DNA of 64,000 bases from Rhodanobacter sp. 7MK24 (GCF_014842995.1 NZ_JACYXL010000008.1:224842-288841); one strand, 5' to 3'; positions 26,045 through 36,321 are shown, counted from the first letter of the stretch. Notes: a model not told the origin generated them from the sequence alone. Numbers and translations are program-made.

Positions 26045-26821
26045 ATGGTGGCTTTCGCAACCGAGCACGTGATCGACGTGCAGCACTGGAACGACACGCT
26101 GTTCTCCTTCCGCACCACGCGCGATCAGGCCTTCCGTTTCGACAGCGGACAGTTCGTGATGATCGGGCTGGAAATGGAAGGTCGCCCGTTGATGCGCGCC
26201 TACTCGATCGCCAGCGCGAGCTGGGAGGAGCACCTGGAGTTCTTCTCGATCAAGGTGCCGGACGGCCCGCTCACCTCGCGCCTGCAGCACCTCAAGCCGG
26301 GCGATCCGCTGCAGGTGACGCGCAAGCCCACCGGTACGCTGGTGCTCACCGACCTCAAGCCCGGCAGGCATCTCTACCTGCTCGGCACCGGCACCGGCCT
26401 CGCGCCGTTCCTGAGCATCATCCGCGACCCGGACACCTATCAGCGCTACGACAGGATCGTGCTTGCGCATGGCGTGCGCCACGTCAACGACCTTGCCTAT
26501 GCGCACTACCTCGAACACGAACTGCCACAGCACGAATACCTTGGCGAGCTGGTGCGCGAGAAGCTGGTCTATTACCCCACGGTGACGCGCGAGCCGTTCC
26601 GCAACCGCGGCCGCATCACCGATGCGATCGCCGATGGAGCGATGAGCGCGGTCACCGGCCTGCCGCCATTGAACCCTGAGACGGACCGCGTGATGCTGTG
26701 CGGCAGCCCGGCAATGCTGGACGACCTCTGCGCCCTGCTCGACGGCCGCGGCTTCCACGCCTCGCCGCGCACGCGCGAGCCGGGCGACTACGTGGTCGAG
26801 CGGGCGTTCGTGGAGAAGTAG
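26045..26821 (+). CDS. fpr: Ferredoxin--NADP reductase
   Basis: This 258-aa FAD flavoprotein exchanges electrons between NADPH and ferredoxin/flavodoxin. RPLMRAYSIASASWEEHLEFFSIKV is the FAD-binding region (RAYS motif), YLLGTGTGLAPFLSIIRDP is the NADP pyrophosphate loop, and RVMLCGSPAMLDDL is the nicotinamide end. The C-terminus YVVERAFVEK is the bacterial subclass form ending in an aromatic-free tail typical of Pseudomonas-type Fpr. Its role is likely in oxidative-stress electron supply; it lies upstream of tpx. Confidence 0.93.
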   Translation: MVAFATEHVIDVQHWNDTLFSFRTTRDQAFRFDSGQFVMIGLEMEGRPLMRAYSIASASWEEHLEFFSIKVPDGPLTSRLQHLKPGDPLQVTRKPTGTLVLTDLKPGRHLYLLGTGTGLAPFLSIIRDPDTYQRYDRIVLAHGVRHVNDLAYAHYLEHELPQHEYLGELVREKLVYYPTVTREPFRNRGRITDAIADGAMSAVTGLPPLNPETDRVMLCGSPAMLDDLCALLDGRGFHASPRTREPGDYVVERAFVEK

Positions 26822-26956
26822 CGGGTGGCGTGGCGGCAATCGGCGCATGTGCGGAAATACGCATTGCGTCGTGCCGCCAGCGATGGCGGCCATCGTCTTT
26901 CCGGCCAAGACCATGTTCTACTTGTAGGCCCTGTCTTCCCCATCGAGAGGTGCGCC

Positions 26957-27454
26957 ATGTCCACAGTCCATTTCAAGGGCCTGCCAGTACGCGTCGACGG
27001 CAGTTTCCCTGCGCTCGACAGCCAGGCGCCGGCATTCCATCTAGTTGGCGGTGACCTGTCCGAGGTCACGCTGGCCAACCACGCCGGCAAACGCAAGGTG
27101 CTGAACATCTTTCCCAGCGTGGACACCGGCGTGTGCGCGACTTCGGTGCGCCGCTTCAACGAACTGGCGACCAAGCTCGCCAACACCGTGGTGCTGTGCA
27201 TCTCGGCCGACCTGCCGTTCGCGCAGGGTCGCTTCTGCGGCGCCGAGGGCATCCAGAACGTGCAGATGCTGTCGCTGATGCGTGGGCGCGAGTTCCTGCG
27301 CGACTACGGCGTGGCGATCGCAGACGGTCCGCTGGCCGGTCTTGCCGCCCGCGCGGTGGTGGTGCTCGACGAGCATGACAAGGTGATCCACGCCGAGCTG
27401 GTGGACGAGATCACCCACGAGCCGAACTATGACGCTGCGTTGGAAACGCTCTAA
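26957..27454 (+). CDS. tpx: Thiol peroxidase (atypical 2-Cys peroxiredoxin)
   Basis: This 165-aa Tpx reduces lipid and alkyl hydroperoxides using thioredoxin. The peroxidatic Cys is in [18 protein letters not shown], and the resolving Cys is in [16 protein letters not shown]. The N-terminus [16 protein letters not shown] is family-typical. The ATG at 26957 follows GAGAGGTGC. A GC hairpin lies 68 bp after the stop. Confidence 0.95.
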   Translation: MSTVHFKGLPVRVDGSFPALDSQAPAFHLVGGDLSEVTLANHAGKRKVLNIFPSVDTGVCATSVRRFNELATKLANTVVLCISADLPFAQGRFCGAEGIQNVQMLSLMRGREFLRDYGVAIADGPLAGLAARAVVVLDEHDKVIHAELVDEITHEPNYDAALETL

Positions 27455-27521
27455 GAGCCGGTTCGAAATCTCTGCGTAGGCGAGCTGATAACGAGCTAGA
27501 GATCCCTTTATCTCCGGATAA

Positions 27522-27540
27522 GGCGCGGCGTGGCCGCGCC
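27522..27540 (+). terminator. Hairpin downstream of tpx
   Basis: A perfect 8-bp stem GGCGCGGC/GCCGCGCC with a 3-nt loop is followed by GTTTAT. It is placed to end tpx transcription; the weak T tract makes it a moderate call. Confidence 0.55.
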
Positions 27541-27544
27541 GTTT

Positions 27545-27773
27545 ATCGCGTAGGTTGGAGTGGCTTCCACAGCCTCGATACAACTAGATTTGTAGTCCCG
27601 GCTTTGTAGTCCCGGCGGCTGCAGCTCTCTGGGGCACCTCTCTTGAGTCCAGACATCCTGCCATCAGCCCTCGGCAGGCTTCGCCGTCTGCCGCCGCTGC
27701 TGCGGTGGCGTGCGCCAGCAACGAAAGATAACTCGACCGCCGGCAGTCGGCCGAAACCGCCTTGTTCCTTGCG
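27545..27773. repeat. Dispersed intergenic repeat, copy 1
   Basis: This block shares order and sequence with 59322-59547. Both begin ATCGCGTAGG, contain CTCTTGA-TCC-G-CATCCTGCC, a GGCAGGCTT(C/T)GCCG block and a short hairpin, and end in a (C)TTGTT-CTTGCG segment. Most of the 376-bp gap between tpx and the MFS gene is this repeat. Inside it, TTTGTAGTCCCGGC occurs twice in tandem at 27590-27617. No protein is likely encoded. Confidence 0.6.
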
Positions 27774-27830
27774 CCGGAGCAATATAGCTGTCTTCCGACG
27801 TTGCGTATCAAGGGCTTTTTGAACGGCCCC

Positions 27831-29357
27831 TCAGTTCGCGAGTCCCTTTCCCAGGCGCACGCGCAACGTACACAACCCCGCCACGAACAGGCTGACCCCG
27901 CCGGCCACGAGTGCCCATACCGGCTGGTCGTGGAAGCAACGCTTCAGCAGTTCGCCCAGCACGCTGGCGGCGACCAGTTGCGGGATCACGATGAAGAAAT
28001 TGAAGATGCCCATGTAGACGCCCATTTTCGACGCAGGCAGGTTGTCGGAGAGCATGGCGTAGGGCAGCGACAGGATGGATGCCCACGCGAAACCTACGCC
28101 GACCATCGGCAGCAGCAGCCAGCGCGGGTCGCGCACGAACAGAAAGGACGCCAGTCCCAGACCGCCCAGCCACAGGTTAACCAGGTGGCTCCTGCGCAGG
28201 CCCCAGCGGCGCACCATCCGTGGAATGACCATTGCCGCCACCGCCGCGCAGACGTTGTATGCGGCGGAAAGCACGCCGACCCAGTTCGCCGCTTCGTTGT
28301 AGAGCGCGGAGTGCGCGTCCGTGACGCCGTACTGCACCTGCGCCACCGTGGCTGTGGTGTAGATCCACATCGCGAACAGGGCGAACCACGAGAACAACTG
28401 CACCCACGCGAGTTGGCGCATCGCCACGGGCATCGCGTGCAGGTCGCCGAGCACGTGGCCGAGCAGGCCGCGCTTTTCCGCCAGTGCGGGACGCATCTTC
28501 ATGGCTGCCTCGTAGCCGATCAGCAGCAGGCCGTAGAAGGCCAGGCCGGCGGCCAGCAGGTACACCTCGTCGCGCAGTTGCAGGAACCAGACCAGCACAC
28601 CGAGCGCCATGCCCGCGACCAGCCACAGGCTGCCGCGGCGCCAGATGCCGCGCAGATCGGGCAGGCTCTCGTGTACCGGTGCGGCATCGAAGCTGTGCAA
28701 CTGTTCGGGCGGATATTCGCGCGTGCTGAGCACCGTCCACAGCACCGCGCCCAGCAGCGCCGCGCCGCCGGCGTAGAACGAGTACTTCACCGTATCGGGA
28801 ATGCCACCGTCCGGCGCTACGTTGCTGATGCCCAGGTGAGCGAGGATCCACGGCAGCATCGAAGCGACCACCGCGCCCACGCCGATGAAGAAGCTCTGCA
28901 TCAGGTAGCCCTGCGGGCGCTGGCGCACCGGCAACTGGTCAGCGACGAAGGCGCGGAACGGCTCCATGGCCACGTTGAAGCTGGCATCCATCAACCACAG
29001 CAGGATCGCCGCCATCCACAGCACGCCGGCGTTAGGCATCCACAGCAGCGCCAGCGTGGACAGCAGCGCGCCGGCGAGGAAGTACGGGCGGCGCCGGCCC
29101 AGTCGCGTCCAGGTACGGTCGGAGCAGTGGCCGATGATCGGCTGCACGATCAACCCGGTGAGCGGCGCAGCTATCCACAGCGACGGGATCTGTTCCAGCG
29201 AGGCGCCCAGCGTCTGGAAGATGCGGCTGACGTCGGCGGTCTGCAGCGCAAAGCCGAACTGGATGCCGAGGAAGCCGAAACACATGTTCCAGATCTGCCG
29301 GAAGGAGAGCTCGGGCTGTTGTTGCGATGGGGCGCGGTAAGCGGGAGCGGACGTCAA
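27831..29357 (-). CDS. MFS sugar transporter of the sucrose/maltose (GPH/SUT-like) type
   Basis: This 508-aa inner-membrane permease has 12 predicted helices. The first helix region [31 protein letters not shown] and the loop [17 protein letters not shown] are characteristic of the SUT/SLC45-like proton-sugar symporters found next to glycosidase and TonB genes in Xanthomonadales. It appears to start at TTG 29357 with a poor ribosome site; the next ATG would remove the conserved N-terminus. A palindromic LacI-type site lies 65 bp upstream. Substrate is probably a di- or oligosaccharide, not certain. Confidence 0.85.
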   Translation of the reverse strand: MTSAPAYRAPSQQQPELSFRQIWNMCFGFLGIQFGFALQTADVSRIFQTLGASLEQIPSLWIAAPLTGLIVQPIIGHCSDRTWTRLGRRRPYFLAGALLSTLALLWMPNAGVLWMAAILLWLMDASFNVAMEPFRAFVADQLPVRQRPQGYLMQSFFIGVGAVVASMLPWILAHLGISNVAPDGGIPDTVKYSFYAGGAALLGAVLWTVLSTREYPPEQLHSFDAAPVHESLPDLRGIWRRGSLWLVAGMALGVLVWFLQLRDEVYLLAAGLAFYGLLLIGYEAAMKMRPALAEKRGLLGHVLGDLHAMPVAMRQLAWVQLFSWFALFAMWIYTTATVAQVQYGVTDAHSALYNEAANWVGVLSAAYNVCAAVAAMVIPRMVRRWGLRRSHLVNLWLGGLGLASFLFVRDPRWLLLPMVGVGFAWASILSLPYAMLSDNLPASKMGVYMGIFNFFIVIPQLVAASVLGELLKRCFHDQPVWALVAGGVSLFVAGLCTLRVRLGKGLAN

Positions 29358-29421
29358 GGGCGCGAGCCTGGGAAAGGTGATTCCGCGAGGTTAGGTGGCA
29401 TCGCAATGCAGCAGCCAGCCT

Positions 29422-29439
29422 GATGCATACGTATTCATG
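29422..29439. promoter_or_regulatory. LacI-type palindrome upstream of the MFS gene
   Basis: The 16-bp core ATGCATACGTATTCAT is symmetric about a central CG with one mismatched pair. It lies 65 bp upstream of the MFS start. The central CG and size fit a LacI-family operator. Its half-site (ATGMATAC) differs from the five sites of the glycan cluster, so a different regulator is likely. Confidence 0.55.
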
Positions 29440-29568
29440 TGCTTGCTCCTCATTTCCCGCCAGCGGTTGGAGCCTTGCTTTGGATCGGTTGAAGTCGCTG
29501 ATCCATGCAAGATCGCCAGCGGATTTTGCGCTGCGGCATGCGCCACGGTCAGGTCGGTGTTAGCGTCC

Positions 29569-29586
29569 ACATGGATCGATCTAAAT
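29569..29586. promoter_or_regulatory. Glycan-cluster operator site A
   Basis: ACATGGATC|GATCTAAAT matches the half-site ATTTRRATC in opposite orientations around a central CG. The centre is about 56 bp upstream of the GH2 beta-mannosidase start, so it could overlap the promoter of the five-gene glycosidase operon. Confidence 0.6.
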
Positions 29587-29633
29587 TTTGACAGTCACAG
29601 AGCCGGCTTGTGGCAACACGAAAGGGGTGGGCG

Positions 29634-32294
29634 ATGAAGAAGCGATGGGCGCGAGGCATCCCGGCATGCCACAGGCTGCTGTCCGTACTGGCGGCCCTGG
29701 TGCTGGCCTTGCCCCTGCCGGGCGTGGCATCGACGCTGGCGACGCAATCGCTGGACAGTGGCTGGCAGCTTCGCCTCGCGCCCGGCGACAAGCACGCCAC
29801 CGACCATGCCGAGGCCGCGCAATGGCTGCCGGCCACCGTGCCCGGCACGGTGCAGACCGACCTGCTGGCCGCAAAGCTGGTGCCCGATCCGTACTGGCGC
29901 GACAACGAGGCCAGGATCCAGTGGGTGGGCCTGTCCGACTGGCAGTACCGCAGCACCTTCACCGTGGAAGCCGCCACGCTGGCGCGCAAGCACGTGGAAC
30001 TGGTGTTCGACGGGTTGGACACCTTTGCCGACGTCTCGCTCAACGGCCACAAGCTGCTCGTCGCGGACAACATGTTCCGCCGCTGGCGCGTGCCGGTGAA
30101 GGCATGGCTGCACGCGGGTGCGAACACGCTGGAAGTCACCCTGCATTCGCCGATCGCGCGCCTGCAACCCTGGTTGCTGAAGCAGCCTTATGCGCTGCCG
30201 GGCGAGTTCGACACGCCCTTCGGAGACGAGCCCGAAGGCAAGCAGACAGCCAATTACGTGCGCAAGGCCGCCTGGCAATACGGCTGGGACTGGGGCCCAC
30301 GCATCGTCACCGAAGGCATCTGGAGAGATGTGAAGCTGGAAAGCTGGGACGCGCTGCGTCTCGCCGACTTCCACATCGCGCAACCGAAAGTCACGGCAGA
30401 TGTCGCGGAGCTGCAGGCGCAGCTCGACATCCATGCCGATGCCGCAGGCCATGCCAGGGCCATGCTGCGCTGGCGTGCCCCGGATGGCAGCACGCAATCG
30501 CAAGCCAGCGACATCGCGCTGACGGCCGGCGACAATCACATCGTGCTGCCGCTGCGCATCGCCCATCCGCAGCGCTGGTGGCCGGTCGGCTACGGCGCAC
30601 CGAATCTGTACGACTTCCACGTCGATGTGGACATGGGCGGCCAGGCCGTGGCCAGCGCGGATCGCAGCACCGGCCTGCGCAGCGTCGAATTGCGCAGGCA
30701 GAAGGACCAGTGGGGCAAGAGCTTCGAATTCGTGGTGAACGGCGTGCCCATCTTCGCCAAGGGCGCGGACGTGATTCCGCAGGACATGTTCCCGAACCGC
30801 GTCACGCCGGCACGCATCGACGCGATGCTGCAGTCCGCGCGCGACGCCAACATGAACATGCTGCGCATCTGGGGCGGCGGCTACTACTTCGACGACGCGT
30901 TCTACGCCGAGGCCGACAAGCTGGGCCTGATGGTGTGGCAGGACTTCATGTTCGGCGGCGCCATCACGCCCTACGACAAGGCCTACCGCGACAACACGCG
31001 CGCCGAGGCCGTCGAGCAGGTGGATCGCCTGCGCGATCATCCCTCCATTGTCATATGGGTCGGTAACAACGAGGTCGAGACCGCGTGGGAGACCTGGGGC
31101 GGCGGTGCGCATCTCGAAGCCACGCAGCCCAGGGCCGAAGTGCAGCGCATCGTGCAGGGCATGCGCGAACTGTTCGACCACACGCTGCGCGGCGTGGTGG
31201 CGTCGCAGTCGCCCGAGACGCCGTACTGGCCGAGCACCCCCAGCAGCGACTACGACGACAAGGCCAACGTGCTGGACAACGGCGACTACCACTACTGGAA
31301 CGTGTGGTCGGGCGACGCGCTGCCGCCGACGGCCTACCTCGACGTGACCCCGCGTTTCCAGTCCGAATACGGCCTGCAATCCTTCCCCTCAATGGCGACG
31401 CTGCGCAGCGCGCTCGAGCCGTCCGACCTCTCCATCGATTCGCCGGTGCTGCGAGCGCACCAGAAATTCGACAAGGGCAGGGGCAACCGGCGCCTGCTGA
31501 TGTACGTGGAGCGCGGATACGGCAAGCCCAAGGATTTCGCCTCGCTGGTGTACCTCAGCCAGGTGATGCAGGCCGAGGGCATCCAGCTCGCCGCCGAACA
31601 CTTGCGCGCCTCGCGGCCGCAGAGCATGGGTTCGCTGTACTGGCAGCTCAACGACGTGTGGCCGGGCGCCACCTGGGCCAGCATCGACTACTACGGCCGC
31701 TGGAAGGCGCTGCAATACCACGCCAAGCGCTTCTACGCCCCGCTGCGCGTAGTGGCCCTGCGCAAGGACGGCAAGACGCAGGTGTCGCTGGTGTCCGACC
31801 GCACCGGGGCGTTCGACGCCGAATTGCGTGTGCGCGTGCTCGACATGGATGGCAAGACGATCTCGGAGCACACGCAGCCTGCGCACGTGGCGGCGTTGGC
31901 CAGCACGCCGGCTGGTGACTACACCGACGCGCAATTGCTGCATGGCGCCGATCCGCGTCGCGCTGTGGCGGTGTTCGAGTTGCTTGAACAAGGCAAGCCA
32001 GTTTCGCGGCACCTGGTGTACTTCGATGATGCGAAGAACCTGGCGTTGCCCGATCCCGGCCTGAAGGCGGAGCTCTCCGCGGACGGTCACAGCGTCACGG
32101 TGAGTGCGCAACACCTCGCGCGCGAGGTATGGCTGGACTTCGCCGATCCCGATGCGCGCCTGTCCGACAACGCCTTCGACCTGCTGCCCGGCGAATCGGT
32201 GACGCTGCATGTCGAGAGTGCCGCGGATGCGGCCGCCTTGCAGCGCTCCATGACAGTGCGTAGCCTGTACGGCGCCACGGTAACCGCGCCGTGA
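29634..32294 (+). CDS. GH2 beta-mannosidase, exported
   Basis: This 886-aa glycosidase of family GH2 is expected to remove the beta-1,4-mannose of the N-glycan core (or from manno-oligosaccharides). A signal peptide (LLSVLAALVLALPLPGVAS) precedes the sugar-binding jelly roll (WQLRLAPGD...VPGTVQTDLL), the Ig-like domain and the TIM barrel. YGWDWGPRIVTEGIW is a beta-mannosidase hallmark. The acid/base Glu is in VGNNEVE (near 478) and the nucleophile Glu in FQSEYG (near 577). The ATG at 29634 follows AAAGGGG. It is the first gene of a coupled operon; its GTGA junction overlaps the next gene. Confidence 0.9.
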   Translation: MKKRWARGIPACHRLLSVLAALVLALPLPGVASTLATQSLDSGWQLRLAPGDKHATDHAEAAQWLPATVPGTVQTDLLAAKLVPDPYWRDNEARIQWVGLSDWQYRSTFTVEAATLARKHVELVFDGLDTFADVSLNGHKLLVADNMFRRWRVPVKAWLHAGANTLEVTLHSPIARLQPWLLKQPYALPGEFDTPFGDEPEGKQTANYVRKAAWQYGWDWGPRIVTEGIWRDVKLESWDALRLADFHIAQPKVTADVAELQAQLDIHADAAGHARAMLRWRAPDGSTQSQASDIALTAGDNHIVLPLRIAHPQRWWPVGYGAPNLYDFHVDVDMGGQAVASADRSTGLRSVELRRQKDQWGKSFEFVVNGVPIFAKGADVIPQDMFPNRVTPARIDAMLQSARDANMNMLRIWGGGYYFDDAFYAEADKLGLMVWQDFMFGGAITPYDKAYRDNTRAEAVEQVDRLRDHPSIVIWVGNNEVETAWETWGGGAHLEATQPRAEVQRIVQGMRELFDHTLRGVVASQSPETPYWPSTPSSDYDDKANVLDNGDYHYWNVWSGDALPPTAYLDVTPRFQSEYGLQSFPSMATLRSALEPSDLSIDSPVLRAHQKFDKGRGNRRLLMYVERGYGKPKDFASLVYLSQVMQAEGIQLAAEHLRASRPQSMGSLYWQLNDVWPGATWASIDYYGRWKALQYHAKRFYAPLRVVALRKDGKTQVSLVSDRTGAFDAELRVRVLDMDGKTISEHTQPAHVAALASTPAGDYTDAQLLHGADPRRAVAVFELLEQGKPVSRHLVYFDDAKNLALPDPGLKAELSADGHSVTVSAQHLAREVWLDFADPDARLSDNAFDLLPGESVTLHVESAADAAALQRSMTVRSLYGATVTAP

Positions 32295-34885
32295 CGAAAC
32301 GCGTCGCCAGCATCGCCGTCATTGCGCTGCTGCTGGCGGCGGGGTCCGCCGCAGCGCAAACGCAAGACGCCGAAGCGCAGGCATCGGCGCTGGTGGCGAA
32401 GATGACGCTGGCGGAAAAGGTCTCGCAGCTGCAGAACGACGCGGCGGCGATCCCGCGCCTCGGCGTGCCGGCCTACGAATGGTGGAACGAGGGCCTGCAT
32501 GGCCACGCGCGCGACGGCTACGCCACCGTGTTCCCGCAGGCCATCGGCCTCGCGGCGAGCTGGGATGCGCCGTTGCTGCAGGCGGTGGGGACGGTGGTAT
32601 CGACCGAGGCGCGCGCCAGCTTCAATGCAGTCGGCGCGGGCCATGCGCACGAGCGCTACCAGGGCCTGACCATCTGGTCGCCCAACATCAACATCGACCG
32701 CGATCCGCGCTGGGGGCGCGGCCAGGAAACCTACGGCGAGGATCCCTTCCTCACCGGCAGCCTCGCGGTGGCCTTCGTGCATGGCATCCAGGGCGACGAT
32801 GCACAGCATCCGCGTGCCATCGCCACGCCCAAGCACTTCGTGGCGCACAGCGGGCCGGAGACCGGTCGCGACAGTTTCAACGCAGTGGTGTCGCCGCATG
32901 ACCTGGAAGACACCTACCTGCCGGCGTTCCGTGCAGCCGTCACCGAGGGTGGCGCGGGCTCGGTGATGTGTTCCTACAACGCGCTGGACGGCGTGCCGAT
33001 GTGCGCCAACGCGGCGCTGCTGGACACGCGCCTGCGCAAGGACTGGGGCTTCAAGGGCTATGTGGTCTCCGATTGCGATGCGGTAGGCGACATCTCGGCC
33101 TTCCACCATTACAGGCCCGACGACGGCCAGGCTGCCGCGGCCGCATTGCGCGCCGGCACCGACCTCGACTGCGGCCACACCTACGCCAGCCTCGCCGCCA
33201 TGGTCGGCAAGGGCAAGCTTCCGGAGTCCGCGCTGGATGCCGCGCTGGTGCGCCTGTTCAACGCGCGCTATCGCCTTGGTGAACTCGGCGGCGGCGATAG
33301 GTATGCACGCATCGGCGCGGACGACATCGACAGCGACGCGCACCGCAAGCTGGCGTTGCAGGCCGCACAGGAGTCGCTGGTGCTGCTGAAGAACGCACAT
33401 GACACGCTGCCGCTGCGGGCCGGCCTGCGCCTTGCGGTCGTCGGTCCGGACGCGGATACGCTGGAGACGCTGGAGGCGAACTACCATGGCACCGCGCGCG
33501 GGTCGGTGACGCCGTTGCAGGGGCTGCGCGCGCGTTTCGGCAACGACCACGTCAGTTACGCGCAAGGGGCGCCGGTCGCAATCGGCGTTCCGGTCCCAGT
33601 GCCAGAGAGCGCGCTGCGCACGACAAGCGGCGTGGCGGGCCTTACGGGCGAGTACTACGCGGGCGCCGACTTCCACGGTACGCCGCGTATCACGCGTACC
33701 GATCGCGTGATCGACTTCGACTGGGATCGCGCGGTGCCTGCTGCCGGTCTCGACGCTGGTCATTACGCAGTGCGCTGGAGCGGCGAGCTGTTGCCACCTG
33801 GCCCCGGAGATTACGTGCTGGCCTTGCACGTGGACCGCTGTTTCGATTGCGACGCGCACGACGCGGTGCGCCTGTTCGTGGATGGCAAGCCAGTGCTCGC
33901 GGACGAAGGCGACGACAAGCACCTGCAGGCGAAGCTGCATTTCGCCGACGGCAAGCCGCATACCTTGCGCATGGAGCTGCTGCACCGCAGCCGTGATGGT
34001 GGCGTGCGCCTGCAATGGCTGGCGCCACCCACGGCGCAACTCGCCGAGGCCGACCGCGCGATGCATGCGGCGGATGCGGTGGTCGCCTTCGTCGGCCTGT
34101 CGCCCGACGTGGAAGGCGAAGCCCTGCAGGTCGAGGTGCCCGGCTTCGCGGGCGGCGACCGCACTTCGCTCGACCTGCCGGCACCGCAACGCGCGTTGCT
34201 GGAACGCGCCGCGGCCTCCGGCAAGCCGCTGGTCGTCGTGTTGATGTCCGGCGGCGCGGTGGCACTGGATTGGGCGAAACTGCACGCCGACGCCATCCTT
34301 GCCGCGTGGTATCCGGGGCAGGCAGGTGGCACGGCGATCGCGCAGACTCTGGCGGGCGACGCCAATCCAAGTGGCCGGTTGCCGGTCACGTTCTATCGCA
34401 CGGCGCAGGATCTGCCGCCGTTCACGAGCTACACGATGCAGGGACGCACCTACCGTTATTTCCAGGGCACGCCGCTGTATGCCTTCGGCCATGGCCTTAG
34501 CTACACGCACTTCGCCTATGCCAAGCCCACGTTGTCGGCGGATGCGCTCAGGGCTGGTGGCACGTTGCAGGTGAGCGCCGAGTTGCGCAACGCCGGATTG
34601 CGTGCGGGAGACGAGGTGGTGCAGGTGTATCTGGACGCGCCGCCGTCGCCGCTGGTGCCGCGGCACGCGCTGGTCGGCTTCCAGCGCGTGCATCTCAAGC
34701 CGGGCGAAAGCCGGCGCGTGAACTTCATACTCTCAGCGCGCGACGTGAGCAGCGTGGACGCGGCGGGCGTGCGCGCCGTCGAACCCGGCCGCTATCGTGT
34801 GTTCATTGGCGGCGGCCAGCCCGGCGAGGCTGCGGGTGTCGCATCCACATTCACCATCAACGGCAAAGAGGTGTTGGCACCATGA
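32291..34885 (+). CDS. GH3 beta-glycosidase with PA14 insertion (candidate beta-xylosidase)
   Basis: This 864-aa exported enzyme has a signal peptide (VASIAVIALLLAAGSAAAQ), a GH3 N-terminal barrel (NEGLHGHARDGYATVFPQAIG, KHFVAHSGPE, nucleophile Asp in YVVSDCDAV near 260), a C-terminal alpha/beta domain split by a PA14-like insert (GLTGEYYAGADFHG ... HVDRCFDCDAHDAVRLFVDGK), and a Fn3-like tail (EVVQVYLDAP...LVGFQRVHLKPGE). NEGLHG and the PA14 insert are usual in GH3 beta-xylosidase/beta-glucosidase. In a plant N-glycan context beta-1,2-xylosidase activity is attractive, but this is inferred. The GTG start overlaps the GH2 stop. Confidence 0.87.
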   Translation: MTKRVASIAVIALLLAAGSAAAQTQDAEAQASALVAKMTLAEKVSQLQNDAAAIPRLGVPAYEWWNEGLHGHARDGYATVFPQAIGLAASWDAPLLQAVGTVVSTEARASFNAVGAGHAHERYQGLTIWSPNINIDRDPRWGRGQETYGEDPFLTGSLAVAFVHGIQGDDAQHPRAIATPKHFVAHSGPETGRDSFNAVVSPHDLEDTYLPAFRAAVTEGGAGSVMCSYNALDGVPMCANAALLDTRLRKDWGFKGYVVSDCDAVGDISAFHHYRPDDGQAAAAALRAGTDLDCGHTYASLAAMVGKGKLPESALDAALVRLFNARYRLGELGGGDRYARIGADDIDSDAHRKLALQAAQESLVLLKNAHDTLPLRAGLRLAVVGPDADTLETLEANYHGTARGSVTPLQGLRARFGNDHVSYAQGAPVAIGVPVPVPESALRTTSGVAGLTGEYYAGADFHGTPRITRTDRVIDFDWDRAVPAAGLDAGHYAVRWSGELLPPGPGDYVLALHVDRCFDCDAHDAVRLFVDGKPVLADEGDDKHLQAKLHFADGKPHTLRMELLHRSRDGGVRLQWLAPPTAQLAEADRAMHAADAVVAFVGLSPDVEGEALQVEVPGFAGGDRTSLDLPAPQRALLERAAASGKPLVVVLMSGGAVALDWAKLHADAILAAWYPGQAGGTAIAQTLAGDANPSGRLPVTFYRTAQDLPPFTSYTMQGRTYRYFQGTPLYAFGHGLSYTHFAYAKPTLSADALRAGGTLQVSAELRNAGLRAGDEVVQVYLDAPPSPLVPRHALVGFQRVHLKPGESRRVNFILSARDVSSVDAAGVRAVEPGRYRVFIGGGQPGEAAGVASTFTINGKEVLAP

Positions 34886-36321
34886 CCATGGACACGCTCA
34901 CCCGGCGCGACATGCTCAAGCTGGTCGGTGCCGGTGCTTTCGCGCTGGCCTTGCCGCGTTTCGCCACGGCGGGCACGAAGCCGGCGCGGCCCGACCACCG
35001 GCCGCCGCCGGGCAAGCGCAAGTTCACCAGTGCGGCGGTGGAGGCGGAGATCGCGCGCGTACAGGCGAAGATCGGCGACCCCGAGCTGGCGTGGCTGTTC
35101 GGCAACTGCTACCCGAACACGCTGGACACCACCGTGCATATCGGCACTCTGCGCGGCAAGCCGGACACCTTCATCGTCACCGGCGACATCGACGCGATGT
35201 GGCTGCGCGATTCCTCGGCGCAGGTGTGGCCGTACCTGCCGCTGGCGGCGAAAGACGAATCGCTGCGCCGGCTGTACCGCGGGCTGATCCACCGCCACGC
35301 GGCGTGCATCGCGATTGATCCCTACGCCAACGCCTTCCTGCCCGACTCGCAGGCGCACACCACACTGGACTGGGCGCAGCACGACCTCACCGACATGAAG
35401 CCCGGCGTAGCCGAACGCAAGTGGGAGATCGATTCGCTGTGCTGGACGATACGCATCGCGCACGGCTACTGGAAAGCCACTGGCGATCGCGTGCCGTTCG
35501 ATGACGACTGGCGCGCCGCGATGCACCAGGTGCTGGCGACATTCCGCGCGCAGCAGCGCAAGGACGGCAAGGGGCCGTACCACTTCCAGCGTGCATCGGC
35601 CGTACCCACCGACACCGTGCCGCTGGACGGCTACGGCAACCCGGCGTTGCCGGTAGGGATGGTCTTCTCGATGTTCCGTCCCTCGGACGATGCCTGCATC
35701 TATCCGTTGTTCGTGCCGGCCAATGCCTTCGCCGTGGTTTCGCTGCGGCAACTGGCCGAAATGTCGCGCGCCCTGCATGGCGACGCCGCGTTCGCCGCCG
35801 ATTGCGAGGCGCTGGCCGGCGAGGTGCAGGCTGCGCTGGAAAAGTACGCCGTCATGACCGACGGCGGCCAGGATTTCTGGGCCTACGAAATCGACGGCTA
35901 CGGCAACCAGCTGTTCATGGACGACGCCAACGTGCCCAGCCTGCTGGCCTTGCCGTATCTCGGCTTCTGCGCGCGCGACGATGCGCGCTATCGCCGCACC
36001 CGCGCCCGTGCCTGGAGCGAGCACAATCCGTATTTCTTCCGCGGCAAGGCGGCGGAGGGCATCGGCGGTCCGCACGAGGGCCTGCGCATGATCTGGCCGA
36101 TGGCGCTGATGGTGCGCGCACTCACCAGCGAGGACACGGGCGAGATCCGCCAGTGCCTGCACTGGCTCAAGACCACGCACGCCGGCACCGGCTTCATGCA
36201 CGAAGCCTTCGATCAGGACGATCCCGCGAAATTCACCCGGCCCTGGTTCGCCTGGGCCAACAGCCTGTTCGGCGAACTGATCGTCGACCTGGCCGACCAC
36301 CACCCCGAGCTGCTGCGGTAA
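34882..36321 (+). CDS. GH125 exo-alpha-1,6-mannosidase, Tat-exported
   Basis: This 479-aa (alpha/alpha)6-barrel enzyme of GH125 (formerly DUF1237) removes alpha-1,6-linked mannose from the non-reducing end. The N-terminus has a twin-arginine signal (TRRDMLKLVGAGAFALAL). Family blocks are plain: DIDAMWLRDSSAQVWPYLPL (near 106), KWEIDSLCWTIRIAHGYWK, YGNPALPVGMVFSMFRPSDDAC and SEHNPYFFRG (near 380, with the conserved Glu). The ATG overlaps the GH3 stop (ATGA). Tat export suggests folding before secretion. Confidence 0.93.
   Translation: MTMDTLTRRDMLKLVGAGAFALALPRFATAGTKPARPDHRPPPGKRKFTSAAVEAEIARVQAKIGDPELAWLFGNCYPNTLDTTVHIGTLRGKPDTFIVTGDIDAMWLRDSSAQVWPYLPLAAKDESLRRLYRGLIHRHAACIAIDPYANAFLPDSQAHTTLDWAQHDLTDMKPGVAERKWEIDSLCWTIRIAHGYWKATGDRVPFDDDWRAAMHQVLATFRAQQRKDGKGPYHFQRASAVPTDTVPLDGYGNPALPVGMVFSMFRPSDDACIYPLFVPANAFAVVSLRQLAEMSRALHGDAAFAADCEALAGEVQAALEKYAVMTDGGQDFWAYEIDGYGNQLFMDDANVPSLLALPYLGFCARDDARYRRTRARAWSEHNPYFFRGKAAEGIGGPHEGLRMIWPMALMVRALTSEDTGEIRQCLHWLKTTHAGTGFMHEAFDQDDPAKFTRPWFAWANSLFGELIVDLADHHPELLR

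Noticed and set aside
27590..27617. Tandem TTTGTAGTCCCGGC repeated twice, considered as a CRISPR remnant
   Set aside because: Only two adjoining short units with no spacer structure and no cas genes nearby.
32087..34693. Long minus-strand open frame opposite GH3
   Set aside because: A shadow of the GH3 coding region with Arg/His-rich composition and no domain.
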